Shown: positions 7,690-16,374, counted from the stretch's first letter. The stretch is DNA of 16,665 nucleotides from Alphaproteobacteria bacterium (GCA_005884465.1 VAZH01000132.1:1-16665), one strand, 5' to 3'. Numbers and translations are program-made. Notes: generated by a model from the letters alone, not told the origin.

Positions 7690-7764
7690 CCAGTGCTCCG
7701 ATTTCGAAGTTCGCACACATTCGCGGAGCCTCCGATGCGAACTTCGAAATCGAAGGAGCACTGG
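7690..7764. repeat. Bulged hairpin element A, abutting the permease RBS
   Basis: The 26-nt left arm (7690-7715) pairs with 7736-7751 plus 7755-7764; three unpaired bases GAA (7752-7754) split the right arm into 16 and 10 bp. The loop is 20 nt. In the operon mRNA (minus strand) the base of the stem ends in CTGG, directly followed by TGAGGGCGCC and the permease ATG, so the hairpin touches the ribosome binding site. It is related to element B, in the opposite orientation. Confidence 0.85.
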
Positions 7765-7777
7765 CAAATTTATGATT

Positions 7778-7838
7778 CTGGTGCGGCATTTGAACTTGAA
7801 GTTCCTATGACGAGGGTGCGGCAAACCTGATAGGAACT

Positions 7839-7856
<18 letters not shown>
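7778..7856. repeat. Bulged hairpin element B, overlapping the end of the ATPase gene
   Basis: The left arm (7778-7787 and 7792-7807, interrupted by ATTT at 7788-7791) pairs with the continuous 26-nt right arm 7831-7856 around a 23-nt loop. The layout, 10 bp, a 3-4 nt bulge, then 16 bp, is the same as in element A, and 11 of 16 inner-arm bases agree between the copies. The right arm contains the last five codons (LVRRT) and the stop of the ATPase gene. Confidence 0.85.
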
Positions 7857-8771
<915 letters not shown>

Positions 8772-8882
8772 GATGATCTGAATCGAAAATCCAGGGAAAG
8801 ATAAAGCGGCACTTCGGCCGGCTTTACGCGGAGGAGGGAGGCGAGATCACAGATAGGGACGCTCGCGGCCTTGTGCAATTGT

Positions 8883-11510
8883 TTAGATCCGCTCCACGAA
8901 ACTATCGACCACCTTTTTTTCGCCGGCTTTTTCGAAGGCGATGGTGAGCTTGTTGCCGTCGATCTTCACCACCTGGCCGTAGCCGAATTTCTGGTGAAAC
9001 ACCCGGTCGTCCAGGGAAAATTCCGAGGTGGTGCCGGTGGATTTCGCCACCAGCTCGCCTTCGATCACCATCGGTCCGCGCTTGTTGCGCGAGAAGCCGC
9101 CAGTGTTGCCGCGCGACGAGCCATCGCTGCGCGAGCCTGAGAACGGCGACTGGCTCTCGTTAAAACCGCCGCCGGCCTGCCCGCCGGCGCCACGGCCATT
9201 GTGGCCGCGGGCGCGGTTGGCCTGCGCGCGCTGCCAGCCCGGCGTCGCATAGCTCGAGCCGAACGATTCCACATTGTCGAAGCGCGAGGGGCCGTAGCCG
9301 CCGCTGCCGCCCCAGCCCGAGCCGCCCTTGGATTCCGTGATCTCGACATTCGGCGCCGGCAATTCGTCGAGAAAACGCGACGGTATGGTGGTCGACCAGG
9401 TGCCGTGAATCCGGCGGTTGGTGGCGAAGTAAATTTTGGCGCGGCGGCGGGCGCGGGTCAGCCCGACATGGGCGAGGCGGCGCTCTTCTTCGAGGCCGGC
9501 GCGGCCCTGTTCGTCGAGCGTGCGCTGGCTCGGAAACAGGCCTTCCTCCCAGCCGGGCAGGAACACGTTGTCGAATTCGAGACCCTTCGCCGAATGCAGC
9601 GTCATCAGCGACACGGCGTCGTCCTCGGCGTCGCCGTCACGGTCCATCACCAGCGAGATGTGTTCGAGGAAGCCTTGCAGGTTCTCGAATTCCTCCATCG
9701 AGCGCACCAGTTCCTTGAGGTTCTCGAGCCGTCCGGCGGCATCGGCGGAACGGTCCTTCTGCCACATCTCGGTATAGCCGCTCTCGTCGAGCACGATTTC
9801 GGCGAGCTCGGTATGCGCGGTCACCTCGCTTTGCGCGCGCCAGCGATCGAAACTGACGATGAGGTCGCGCAAGGCCCCGCGCGCTTTCGGCTTCAGCTCG
9901 TCGGTCTCGACCACAGCGCGGGCGGCCTCGAACAGCGGAATGCGGCGCTTGCGGGCGTGATCGTGCAGCATCTGCAAGGTGGCGTCGCCGAGTCCGCGCT
10001 TCGGCACATTGACGATGCGCTCGAAGGCGAGACCGTCGGCCGGCGAGTTGATCACGCGCAAATACGCCAGCGCGTCGCGGATTTCGGCGCGCTCATAGAA
10101 CCTGGGGCCGCCGATCACACGATAGGGCAGCCCGAGGGTGACAAAACGATCTTCGAATTCGCGCATCTGGAACGAGGCCCGCACCAGGATCGCGATATCG
10201 TTGAGCTTGTTGCCGGCGCGCTGCAGCTCCTCGATCTCCTCGCCGATGGCGCGGGCTTCTTCCTCGGAATCCCAGGCGCCGGTGACGGTGACTTTCTCGC
10301 CGTCGACGTCCTCGGTGCGCAGCGTCTTGCCGAGCCGGCCCTCATTATGCGCGATCAGATGCGAGGCGGCGGCGAGGATGTGGCCGGTGGAGCGGTAGTT
10401 GCGCTCCAGCCTGATAACCTTGGCGCCGGGAAAATCGTGCTCGAAGCGCAGGATGTTGTCGACCTCCGCGCCGCGCCAGCCATAGATCGACTGGTCGTCA
10501 TCGCCGACGCAGCAGATGTTCTTGGGGGGAGATTGTGACGTCATTCCGGGATGCGCTGAAAGCGCAGACCCGGAATCTCGAGGTGAGTCCTCTTCATCTC
10601 GAGATTCCGGGTTCGCATCTTCGATGCGCCCCGGAATGACTGGAGAGGCGGCGTGCCCCGGAATGACGGTAGCAACGGCTTGCGGCTTGGCGGACGACGG
10701 CGCCTGCGCCAACAGCCGCAGCCACAGATACTGCGCGACGTTGGTGTCCTGATATTCATCCACCAGAATGAATTTGAAGCGGTTCTGGTATTGCCGGAGC
10801 ACATCGGGATGTTCGCGAAACAGCCGGATGTTTTCCAGCAACAGATCGCCGAAATCGGCGGCGTTGAGGATTTTCAGCCGCTCCTGGTAGCTGGCGTAGA
10901 GCTTGCCGCCCTTGCCGTTGCCGAACACCGCGGCTTCGCCGGGCGGCACCTGCGACGGCATTAGCCCGCGATTCTTCCAGCCGTCGATCAGGCCGGCCAG
11001 CATGCGCGCCGGCCAGCGCTTGTCGTCGATGTTCTCGGCCTGCAACAGCTGCTTCAACAGCCGGATCTGGTCGTCGACATCGAGCACGGTGAAATTGGAT
11101 TTCAACTGCACCAGTTCGGCATGTATGCGCAGGATTCGTCCGCCGATGGAATGAAAGGTCCCGAGCCACGGCATGCCTTCGACAGCGTGGCCCAGCATCT
11201 GGCCGAGCCGCAGTTTCATCTCGCGCGCCGCCTTGTTGGTGAAGGTGACCGACAGGATCTCGCCGGGACGGGCCCGGCCGATGCTGAGGATGTGGGCAAT
11301 GCGGCAGGTCAGCACGCGGGTTTTCCCGGTGCCGGCTCCCGCCAGCACCAGCACCGGTCCATCCAGCGTCTCCACGGCCTCGCGCTGCTCGGCATTGAGG
11401 CCGGCAAGATATTGCGGGGTCGCGGCCGCGCGCGCACGGGCGGCGATGCCGCCAGCCGCGGGCTGATGGTCGGGGACGCCGTGATGGGTCAGCTTGTTCG
11501 GCTCGGTCAT
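8883..11510 (-). CDS. uvrD: ATP-dependent DNA helicase UvrD/PcrA (superfamily 1A)
   Basis: An 875-residue 3'-5' helicase for nucleotide-excision and mismatch repair and for clearing stalled RNA polymerase or RecA. Motifs in order: Q-motif region LNAEQREAV (38-46), Walker A AGAGTGKT (57-64), VTFTNKAAREM (88-98), LGTFHSIGGRILR (116-128), motif II DEYQDTN (251-257), motif III GDDDQSIYGWRGA (336-348), LERNYRST (368-375), motif V SLMTLHSAKGLEFDNVF (634-650) and motif VI EERRLAHVGLTRARR (675-689). It is longer than the usual 720 or so residues for two reasons: an insertion of about 55 residues between motifs II and III (about 271-329) encoded by a palindromic repeat, and a Gly/Ser/Arg/Asn-rich linker (about 725-813). 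Residues 834-875 (VFHQKFGYGQVV...) match the C-terminal Tudor-like domain that contacts RNA polymerase in PcrA/UvrD. The choice between the names uvrD and pcrA is arbitrary here. Confidence 0.95.
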   Translation of the reverse strand: MTEPNKLTHHGVPDHQPAAGGIAARARAAATPQYLAGLNAEQREAVETLDGPVLVLAGAGTGKTRVLTCRIAHILSIGRARPGEILSVTFTNKAAREMKLRLGQMLGHAVEGMPWLGTFHSIGGRILRIHAELVQLKSNFTVLDVDDQIRLLKQLLQAENIDDKRWPARMLAGLIDGWKNRGLMPSQVPPGEAAVFGNGKGGKLYASYQERLKILNAADFGDLLLENIRLFREHPDVLRQYQNRFKFILVDEYQDTNVAQYLWLRLLAQAPSSAKPQAVATVIPGHAASPVIPGRIEDANPESRDEEDSPRDSGSALSAHPGMTSQSPPKNICCVGDDDQSIYGWRGAEVDNILRFEHDFPGAKVIRLERNYRSTGHILAAASHLIAHNEGRLGKTLRTEDVDGEKVTVTGAWDSEEEARAIGEEIEELQRAGNKLNDIAILVRASFQMREFEDRFVTLGLPYRVIGGPRFYERAEIRDALAYLRVINSPADGLAFERIVNVPKRGLGDATLQMLHDHARKRRIPLFEAARAVVETDELKPKARGALRDLIVSFDRWRAQSEVTAHTELAEIVLDESGYTEMWQKDRSADAAGRLENLKELVRSMEEFENLQGFLEHISLVMDRDGDAEDDAVSLMTLHSAKGLEFDNVFLPGWEEGLFPSQRTLDEQGRAGLEEERRLAHVGLTRARRRAKIYFATNRRIHGTWSTTIPSRFLDELPAPNVEITESKGGSGWGGSGGYGPSRFDNVESFGSSYATPGWQRAQANRARGHNGRGAGGQAGGGFNESQSPFSGSRSDGSSRGNTGGFSRNKRGPMVIEGELVAKSTGTTSEFSLDDRVFHQKFGYGQVVKIDGNKLTIAFEKAGEKKVVDSFVERI
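10540..10667. repeat. Palindromic element inserted in frame within uvrD
   Basis: GTCATTCCGGG (10540-10550) is inverted at CCCGGAATGAC (10630-10640), and this end is repeated again at 10657-10667. Inside are a hairpin TGCGCT-GAA-AGCGCA (10552-10566), a 14-bp stem CCCGGAATCTCGAG/CTCGAGATTCCGGG (10569-10582 with 10598-10611) and a hairpin CGCATC-TTC-GATGCG (10614-10628), together a cruciform. It encodes residues 282-324 of the helicase without a stop; the doubled end appears in the protein as VIPG twice (282-285 and 291-294). The left end is shared with the fragment at 6234-6298. Confidence 0.88.
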
Positions 11511-11659
11511 GCGAATCGTCTTCCGCCCACGATGGCACCGCGGGGCCGTGAAGGGGAGCCTTCATAGCAGGATTGCAAGGCATATAGGGCTTTGGGGGCG
11601 GATTTGACAGGTTTTATCCGTGCGCAGCAGGGGCGGATTTTGTTCCTCGGTTCACTGTT

Positions 11660-11696
11660 TTTTGCGCAGGTTTTGCGCCCGGAACCGCCGGGAACC
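11660..11696. promoter_or_regulatory. Helically phased direct repeats upstream of the DUF1328 gene
   Basis: TTTTGCGC occurs at 11660-11667 and again at 11671-11678 (11-bp step), followed by GGAACC at 11681 and 11691 (10-bp step). Copies one helical turn apart are often protein binding sites, but no regulator is known for this site. The GGAAC motifs do not have a CGTT at EcfG spacing. This is the only structure noted in the 279-nt spacer before the gene. Confidence 0.25.
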
Positions 11697-11789
11697 TTCG
11701 TTCCGAAGCCGGATTGGTTCTGCAGTCGATGCGGCGCTTTCTATCGCGCTGATACTCGAACGAGAACGTGGAAAGAGGAGGTCCATGTC

Positions 11790-11963
11790 ATGCTGAGCTG
11801 GGTCGTTACGTTTCTGATCATTGCGCTGATCGCAGGCATTCTGGGCTTTGGCGGTATCGCCGGAGTCTCGATCGAAATCGCCAAGGTCATCTTCTTCATC
11901 GCGGTCGTGCTGTTCCTGATCTCGGCCGTGATTGGTCTGGCGCGCGGACGAACCCGCGTCTGA
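11790..11963 (+). CDS. DUF1328 (UPF0391) small membrane protein
   Basis: 57 residues with two membrane helices (about 5-22 and 30-52) and a short basic tail (RGRTRV). The sequence LIAGILGFGGIAG followed by IAKVIFF and VLFLISAVIGL is the DUF1328/YtjA pattern. Function unknown; family members are small inner-membrane proteins, often reported as stress-related. AGAGGAGG (11774-11781) is 8 nt before the ATG, a strong site, and favours this start over the longer frame upstream. An ATG at 11785 (ATGTCATGCTGA) overlaps the start and would encode only three residues; it is too close to the ribosome binding site to be used well. The gene converges on the thioesterase gene, with 10 nt between them. Confidence 0.93.
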   Translation: MLSWVVTFLIIALIAGILGFGGIAGVSIEIAKVIFFIAVVLFLISAVIGLARGRTRV

Positions 11964-11973
11964 CCCTGAATAG

Positions 11974-12486
11974 CTATTTCGAGGGCATCGCGACGTTTCT
12001 GCCGATGCCCTCGGGGCGCGCGACGGATCTGTGAGCGTTCGCCAATGCCTCGATGCGGGCGCGAATATCCGGCGGAAACGGCGCGGTCTTTCGCGCGGTC
12101 ATGTCGATATGAATGGTCATGTTCTCCGAGGTGGCGGACAACCAGCCCTCGGTGGCGTGGCGCATTTCCTCGAAGGTATGCAGCCGCTTCTCATCCGCCC
12201 CGACCAGCAGGATTGATACCTGGACGGGATCGCCGAGATGAATCTCACGCAGATATCGCACATGGCATTCGGCGGTGAAGGTCGATCCCTTGCGTTGCTT
12301 CATATAGCCGGGCCCGATGCCGAGCTTGAGCCATAACTCGTCGATGGCGCGGTCGAACATCACGTTGTAATAGGCCATGTTGAGGTGGCCGTTATAGTCG
12401 ATCCATTGCGGCTCGATCTGCATTACCGACGCAAGGAACGGCGCGGGCCGGAGCAGCACATCATCGCCGGCGGTAACACTCGTCAT
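11974..12486 (-). CDS. Hotdog-fold acyl-CoA thioesterase family protein
   Basis: 170 residues, one hotdog domain. The motif WIDYNGHLNMAYY (28-40) followed by F44-D45 is the 4-hydroxybenzoyl-CoA-thioesterase-like signature with a conserved aspartate (D30) and the GH(L/M)N turn. RYLREIHLGDPV matches the second strand region of the fold. The best analogy is with the betainyl-CoA thioesterases of carnitine breakdown, which share DYNGHMN, but no carnitine genes are nearby, so the substrate stays open. The enzyme would be cytoplasmic and act as a multimer. GGAG lies 8 nt before the ATG. The gene is divergent from the FAD-linked oxidase gene, 82 nt apart, and a shared regulatory region is possible. 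Confidence 0.88.
   Translation of the reverse strand: MTSVTAGDDVLLRPAPFLASVMQIEPQWIDYNGHLNMAYYNVMFDRAIDELWLKLGIGPGYMKQRKGSTFTAECHVRYLREIHLGDPVQVSILLVGADEKRLHTFEEMRHATEGWLSATSENMTIHIDMTARKTAPFPPDIRARIEALANAHRSVARPEGIGRNVAMPSK
11980..12013. terminator. 11-bp hairpin at the junction of convergent genes
   Basis: CGAGGGCATCG (11980-11990) pairs perfectly with CGATGCCCTCG (12003-12013) around a 12-nt loop. It lies inside the last codons of the thioesterase gene and 17 nt after the DUF1328 stop. No T-run follows on either strand, so it is not a classical intrinsic terminator, but it could stop or stabilise both transcripts. Confidence 0.35.
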
Positions 12487-12568
12487 TCAGTCCACTCCGC
12501 CTGTTCGATTTCGATCCTTGACCCCTTATATATCCTTTGCCACGGTATTTTTGCCGGGAGGATATCGC
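12487..12568. promoter_or_regulatory. Divergent promoter region, thioesterase / FAD oxidase
   Basis: An 82-nt spacer with an AT-rich core (TTATATAT at 12526-12533) in otherwise GC-rich DNA, between divergent genes. TTGACC (12518-12523) resembles a -35 box for the plus strand, but no good -10 lies at the right distance. The region must hold at least one promoter; exact boxes are uncertain. Confidence 0.3.
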
Positions 12569-14002
12569 TTGGGCACAACCATAACCAAAAATTTGCAGCG
12601 ACCGGAACCGCAGGCCGTAGCGGCGACCATTGAAGCGCTGGCCGCGCGGTTCGGCAACCGGCTGATCACCTCACAGGCGGTGCGCGACCAGCATGCCCAT
12701 ACCACGACCTGGCTGGCGCCGCAGCCGCCGGACGCGGTGGTGATGGCGCAAGAGACATCGGACATCCAGGACGTGGTGAGGATTTGCGCCAGGTACGGCG
12801 TGCCCGTGATCGCGTTCGGCACCGGTACCTCGCTGGAGGGACAGGTCAACGCGCCGGCGGGCGGCATCTGCATCGACCTGCACGACATGAACAAAGTGCT
12901 GGAAGTGCACGCCGAGGATCTCGACTGCGTAATCCAGCCCGGCGTCACCCGCAAGGCGCTCAACGAGCATCTGCGCGACCAGGGATTGTTCTTTCCGATC
13001 GATCCCGGCGCCGATGCTTCGCTGGGTGGCATGGCGGCGACCCGGGCGTCCGGCACCAACGCGGTGCGCTACGGCACCATGCGCGACAACGTGCTGGCGC
13101 TCAAAGTGGTGCGCGGTGACGGCGAGATCATCACCACCGGCACGCGGGCAAAAAAATCCGCGGCCGGCTACGATCTGACGCATCTGTTTGTCGGCGCCGA
13201 AGGCACGCTCGGCATCATCTCCGAACTCACCATCAAGCTGCGCGGCATTCCCGAAACCATCGCGGCTGCGGCCTGTTCATTCGAGAGCGTGCGCGGCGCC
13301 TGCCAGGCGGTTATCCTGGCGATACAAACCGGCATTCCGGTCGCGCGCATTGAACTGCTCAATGCGGCGCAGGTGCAGGCCTGCAATTCCTACTCGAAAT
13401 TGTCGTTGCCGGAGACGCCGCTGCTGCTCCTGGAATTCCATGGCAGCGAAAGCGAAGTCGCCGAGCAATCCGACAATTTCGGTGAGATCGCCAAAGAATG
13501 CGGCGGCGGCGAATTTTCCTGGACCACAAGGCCGGAGGATCGCTCAAAACTCTGGCAGGCGCGGCACGACGCCTATTGGGCGGTGAAGGCCTTGCGTCCC
13601 GGTGCGGGCGTGGTGGCGACCGACGTGTGCGTGCCGATTTCCCGCCTGGCCGATTGCGTGACCGAAACCGAAGCGGACCTGAAGCGCCTCAATCTGCTCT
13701 CGCCGATTGTCGGCCATGTCGGCGACGGCAATTTCCACTGCTCGCTGGTGTGCGACGTCGACGATCGCGACGAAATGGCGCGCGGCGAGGACTTCATGCA
13801 TCGCCTGGTGCAACGCGCGCAGGCGATGGGCGGCACCTGCACCGGGGAGCACGGCATCGGGCAGGGCAAGCAGAAGTACCTCATGGCCGAACTCGGCCCT
13901 GAGGCGATCGAGGCCATGCGCGCACTCAAGCAGGCGCTCGATCCGCAGAACATTTTCAATCCGGGAAAGATATTGCCCGCGGTCCAGGACCTGTACTCAT
14001 AG
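12569..14002 (+). CDS. FAD-binding D-lactate dehydrogenase / glycolate oxidase-type enzyme
   Basis: 477 residues from a TTG at 12569, chosen because GGAGG (12557-12561) is 7 nt upstream; a TTG at 12518 has no such site. The N-terminal PCMH-type FAD domain covers about 50-225: PVIAFGTGTSLEGQ (79-92), IDPGADASLGGMAATRASGT (144-163), YGTMRDNVL (168-176) and LFVGAEGTLGIISE (206-219). The C-terminal FAD-oxidase domain has HVGDGNFH (383-390), the metal/substrate histidine motif, and GEHGIGQGK (426-434). This is the pattern of cytochrome-linked D-lactate dehydrogenases (LDHD/Dld, EC 1.1.2.4) and of GlcD. No GlcE or GlcF gene follows, which favours a stand-alone D-2-hydroxyacid dehydrogenase passing electrons to a cytochrome or quinone. 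The exact substrate is not provable from sequence. Confidence 0.9.
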   Translation: MGTTITKNLQRPEPQAVAATIEALAARFGNRLITSQAVRDQHAHTTTWLAPQPPDAVVMAQETSDIQDVVRICARYGVPVIAFGTGTSLEGQVNAPAGGICIDLHDMNKVLEVHAEDLDCVIQPGVTRKALNEHLRDQGLFFPIDPGADASLGGMAATRASGTNAVRYGTMRDNVLALKVVRGDGEIITTGTRAKKSAAGYDLTHLFVGAEGTLGIISELTIKLRGIPETIAAAACSFESVRGACQAVILAIQTGIPVARIELLNAAQVQACNSYSKLSLPETPLLLLEFHGSESEVAEQSDNFGEIAKECGGGEFSWTTRPEDRSKLWQARHDAYWAVKALRPGAGVVATDVCVPISRLADCVTETEADLKRLNLLSPIVGHVGDGNFHCSLVCDVDDRDEMARGEDFMHRLVQRAQAMGGTCTGEHGIGQGKQKYLMAELGPEAIEAMRALKQALDPQNIFNPGKILPAVQDLYS

Positions 14003-14202
14003 AGCGTTGAGTCAGAAGCCGCGTCGATGCAAATGCAGCATTCGGAATTTGTCTGAGAAGGCTAGTTCGGACTGCGGCGTATCGACGCTGGGTGCTCGTC
14101 ACAATGTCGCTACCCGCCGCACTCTCGCCGCACCCGCACCATAGCTCCACATCGGGAGCAAGGGCGGGAACCCCATCCTGTCCGTCGATAGAGGAAATAC
14201 CG

Positions 14203-14781
14203 GTGGACAGAAACGCAAGGGAAGCGGCGACGCTCGATGCGCGGTTTCGCGACGTGATCACGACCGAAAGCGAACTAAGAAGACATGTCGGACCTGCAAA
14301 CAGATGGTTCACCAGCAAGATCCTGCACAGGCTCGATCGCCGTTGTCACAGTTTCATCGCAGCGTCGCCATTCGTGGTGATTGGCTCAACCAATCAGCTC
14401 GGCATGGTCGATCTCTCGCCAAAGGGAGATCGCGCCGGATTTGTACGATCTCTTGACGACACGACCCTTGCCATCCCGGATCGTCCCGGCAACCGCCGGG
14501 TCGACACCTTCCACAACGTGCTGCAGAAGCCCGGCGTCGGCCTGATCTTCTTTGTTCCCGGTCATCGCGAGACGCTTCGCGTTACCGGGCGGGCGCTGAT
14601 TGTTCGGGATCAGGATATCCGGAGCACCTTGATGGATAAGGGCCGCATGCCCGAACTCGCGATGATCGTCGCGGTCGAAAGGGCATTCTTCCATTGCGGC
14701 AAGTGCATCACGCGTTCGAATCTTTGGGATTACGAGGCTCATCCAGAGCGGGCATGGTCCGACGACGCAGCTGCCTCATGA
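14203..14781 (+). CDS. PPOX-type FMN-binding flavoprotein (pyridoxamine-phosphate-oxidase fold)
   Basis: 192 residues from GTG at 14203, supported by GAGGA (14191-14195) 7 nt upstream; the longer frame from 14092 adds a low-complexity stretch without a ribosome binding site. The split-barrel FMN fold is shown by SFIAASPFVVIGSTN (50-64), VDLSPKGD (69-76), IPDRPGNRRVDTFHNVL (91-107) and VTGRALIV (127-134). This resembles the MSMEG_1061/DR2398-type PPOX subfamily rather than true PdxH. The end carries FFHCGKCITRSNLW (162-175); two cysteines in CGKC could be redox-active or bind metal, though this is only inferred. Reaction unknown; relatives reduce small molecules with a flavin cofactor. Its stop interlocks with that of the convergent P450 gene. 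The 200-nt spacer before it (14003-14202) shows no gene. Confidence 0.87.
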   Translation: MDRNAREAATLDARFRDVITTESELRRHVGPANRWFTSKILHRLDRRCHSFIAASPFVVIGSTNQLGMVDLSPKGDRAGFVRSLDDTTLAIPDRPGNRRVDTFHNVLQKPGVGLIFFVPGHRETLRVTGRALIVRDQDIRSTLMDKGRMPELAMIVAVERAFFHCGKCITRSNLWDYEAHPERAWSDDAAAS

Positions 14782-16230
14782 ATGTAACAGCCTGCGAGAG
14801 GCGCGAGCCCGCGGGTCATTTGATGTCCTCGGCTTGATGATCATGGGCAGCCCGTTCGCCGGACGCAATGTCACCTGCAAGATGGGCCATACCGCGTGTC
14901 CCGGCTTTAGTTGAAAACTAAAGTGTTTCACGATCGTGGCGAGCACGAGGGTTGCTTCCTGCAAGGCGAACGTCGATCCGATGCATTTGCGCGGCCCGGC
15001 CCCAAAGGGAAGATAGGCAAACCGATCGATTTCGGCCCGCGCACTGCCGAGGAAGCGCCGCGGATCGAACGTATCGGGACTATCCCACAGCAAGCGGTGC
15101 CGATGCAGCACATAGGGCGAGATGACGATGAGCGATCCTGGCCTGACGCGCTCCCCATTCAGGTTATCGTCACCGAGTGCAACGCGGCTGATCGCGGCTA
15201 TCGGCGGGTAGAGACGGATCGCTTCTTCGATGACGGCACGCGTTTCAACCAGACGATCGGCGATGCCGGGGATCGGTCCGGTAAGTTGACGGTCCGCTTC
15301 GGCCTGCACCCGCTCGCGCCATTCCCGTGATTGGGAGAGCAAAAACATCGACCAGCTCAATGTATTCGCGGTCGTTTCGTGACCAGCCGCGATGAAGGTC
15401 AGAATGTTCGATCGCACCTCGGATTCCGTCATACGGTCTTCGCTTCCGCGATCGAGAGCCTCCAGCAGATGGGTCAGAAGGTCATTGGGCGCTCGATCCG
15501 GTTGCTCGGCCAAAATCCGGCGGCGGGCGGATATGACTCGATCGACTTCCGCTTCGAAAAATTTGAGCGTCGAGCGCACGCGGAGCCGGCCGAGCCGTGG
15601 GACAAAATCGGGCACCCCGAGAAGGTCGAGCGGACTGATTTTCCCGATCGTGTTGAAATAGGTCACCATGGCGGTGCGGATGTCTTCGGCGTCGGATCCA
15701 AACCCATCCGAGAAGATCGTGCGTTCGACCACATCCAGCGTGACCCTTGCCATCTCGGCCGCGACGTCGATTGTTGCGTGGTCTCCAAGACCAGACCACC
15801 GCTTGATCAACACATCGGCGGCTCCCATCATCGCCGGCGTAAAATCCATCACGGTCCTGCGCGCAAATATCGGGGCAATAACGCGCCGTTGCAGATGCCA
15901 TTGCTCGCCCTCGGCGCTCAGCAGCCCTTCACTCAATCCAGCCGACAGCACCCGGCGCTGCAGGCGATCCTTCCGATAGTTTGCGGCGTTATCGAGCAGG
16001 ACGCGGCGGATCGCGCTCGGCTCGTGAACCAGCAGCGCGTGCCCGACGGGCAATCCGCCGGCAACGATCGGTTGCTCGAAATGCTGCGCGGCCCAGCATT
16101 CTAAAGGGTTGCGCTTCAGGGTACGGATGAGAGCGATCGGCTTCAGCGGGCGCGGTTGGGGCTTCGGCGCCGGCGGACGATACGCGCGTTCCGCGAGCAT
16201 CCGGTCGGCGTGTTTCAAAGCTTCGGGCAT
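14776..16230 (-). CDS. Cytochrome P450 monooxygenase
   Basis: A 484-residue soluble P450 with every hallmark: WHLQRR in the C-helix (111-116), oxygen-activating I-helix AGHETT (282-287), K-helix ExxR as E336-A-I-R339, FDPRRF (388-393) and the heme-binding FGAGPRKCIG (409-418) with axial ligand C416. The length and the FGAGPRKCIGSTFALQEA pattern resemble the CYP4/CYP110-like group, which often hydroxylates fatty acids or terpenoids; the substrate cannot be told. No ferredoxin or reductase gene is adjacent, so redox partners must be encoded elsewhere. The ATG at 16230 is preceded by AAAGGG at about 9 nt, a modest site. The start is 167 nt from the divergent right-edge gene. Confidence 0.95.
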   Translation of the reverse strand: MPEALKHADRMLAERAYRPPAPKPQPRPLKPIALIRTLKRNPLECWAAQHFEQPIVAGGLPVGHALLVHEPSAIRRVLLDNAANYRKDRLQRRVLSAGLSEGLLSAEGEQWHLQRRVIAPIFARRTVMDFTPAMMGAADVLIKRWSGLGDHATIDVAAEMARVTLDVVERTIFSDGFGSDAEDIRTAMVTYFNTIGKISPLDLLGVPDFVPRLGRLRVRSTLKFFEAEVDRVISARRRILAEQPDRAPNDLLTHLLEALDRGSEDRMTESEVRSNILTFIAAGHETTANTLSWSMFLLSQSREWRERVQAEADRQLTGPIPGIADRLVETRAVIEEAIRLYPPIAAISRVALGDDNLNGERVRPGSLIVISPYVLHRHRLLWDSPDTFDPRRFLGSARAEIDRFAYLPFGAGPRKCIGSTFALQEATLVLATIVKHFSFQLKPGHAVWPILQVTLRPANGLPMIIKPRTSNDPRARASRRLLHS

Positions 16231-16346
16231 TGGCGACGACCCTTTGGCGACGGCCCCTTCTGGCCGACCGAAAACCCTAAAACGTCTATTATGCCACGAT
16301 GGTTCCTTTCGCTAGCGCGTGCGGGCTGGCACCGGTGGATTGATCA

Positions 16347-16374
16347 TTGAAATTGCTCCCCGGCCATCTATGCT
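16347..16374 (+). promoter_or_regulatory. Candidate sigma-70 type promoter for the right-edge gene
   Basis: TTGAAA (16347-16352), a 16-nt spacer, then TATGCT (16369-16374). Transcription would start near 16381, about 17 nt before the ATG at 16398. The boxes are each one or two bases from consensus, so this is a moderate prediction. Confidence 0.4.

Noticed and set aside
9201..10538. Long plus-strand open frame (445 codons) opposite uvrD
   Set aside because: It is fully antisense to a helicase with all its motifs intact; long antisense frames are expected in high-GC DNA. No ribosome binding site or recognisable domain.
11681..11715. EcfG-type promoter for the DUF1328 gene
   Set aside because: Two GGAAC motifs are present, but CGTT lies only 13 nt after the first, and GATT or ATTG stands at the proper distance from the second.
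12518..12568. Upstream TTG start for the FAD-linked dehydrogenase
   Set aside because: No ribosome binding site there, and the added 17 residues do not look like family sequence; GGAGG clearly favours the TTG at 12569.
15331..16104. Plus-strand open frame opposite the P450 gene
   Set aside because: Antisense shadow of a complete P450 with all its motifs.
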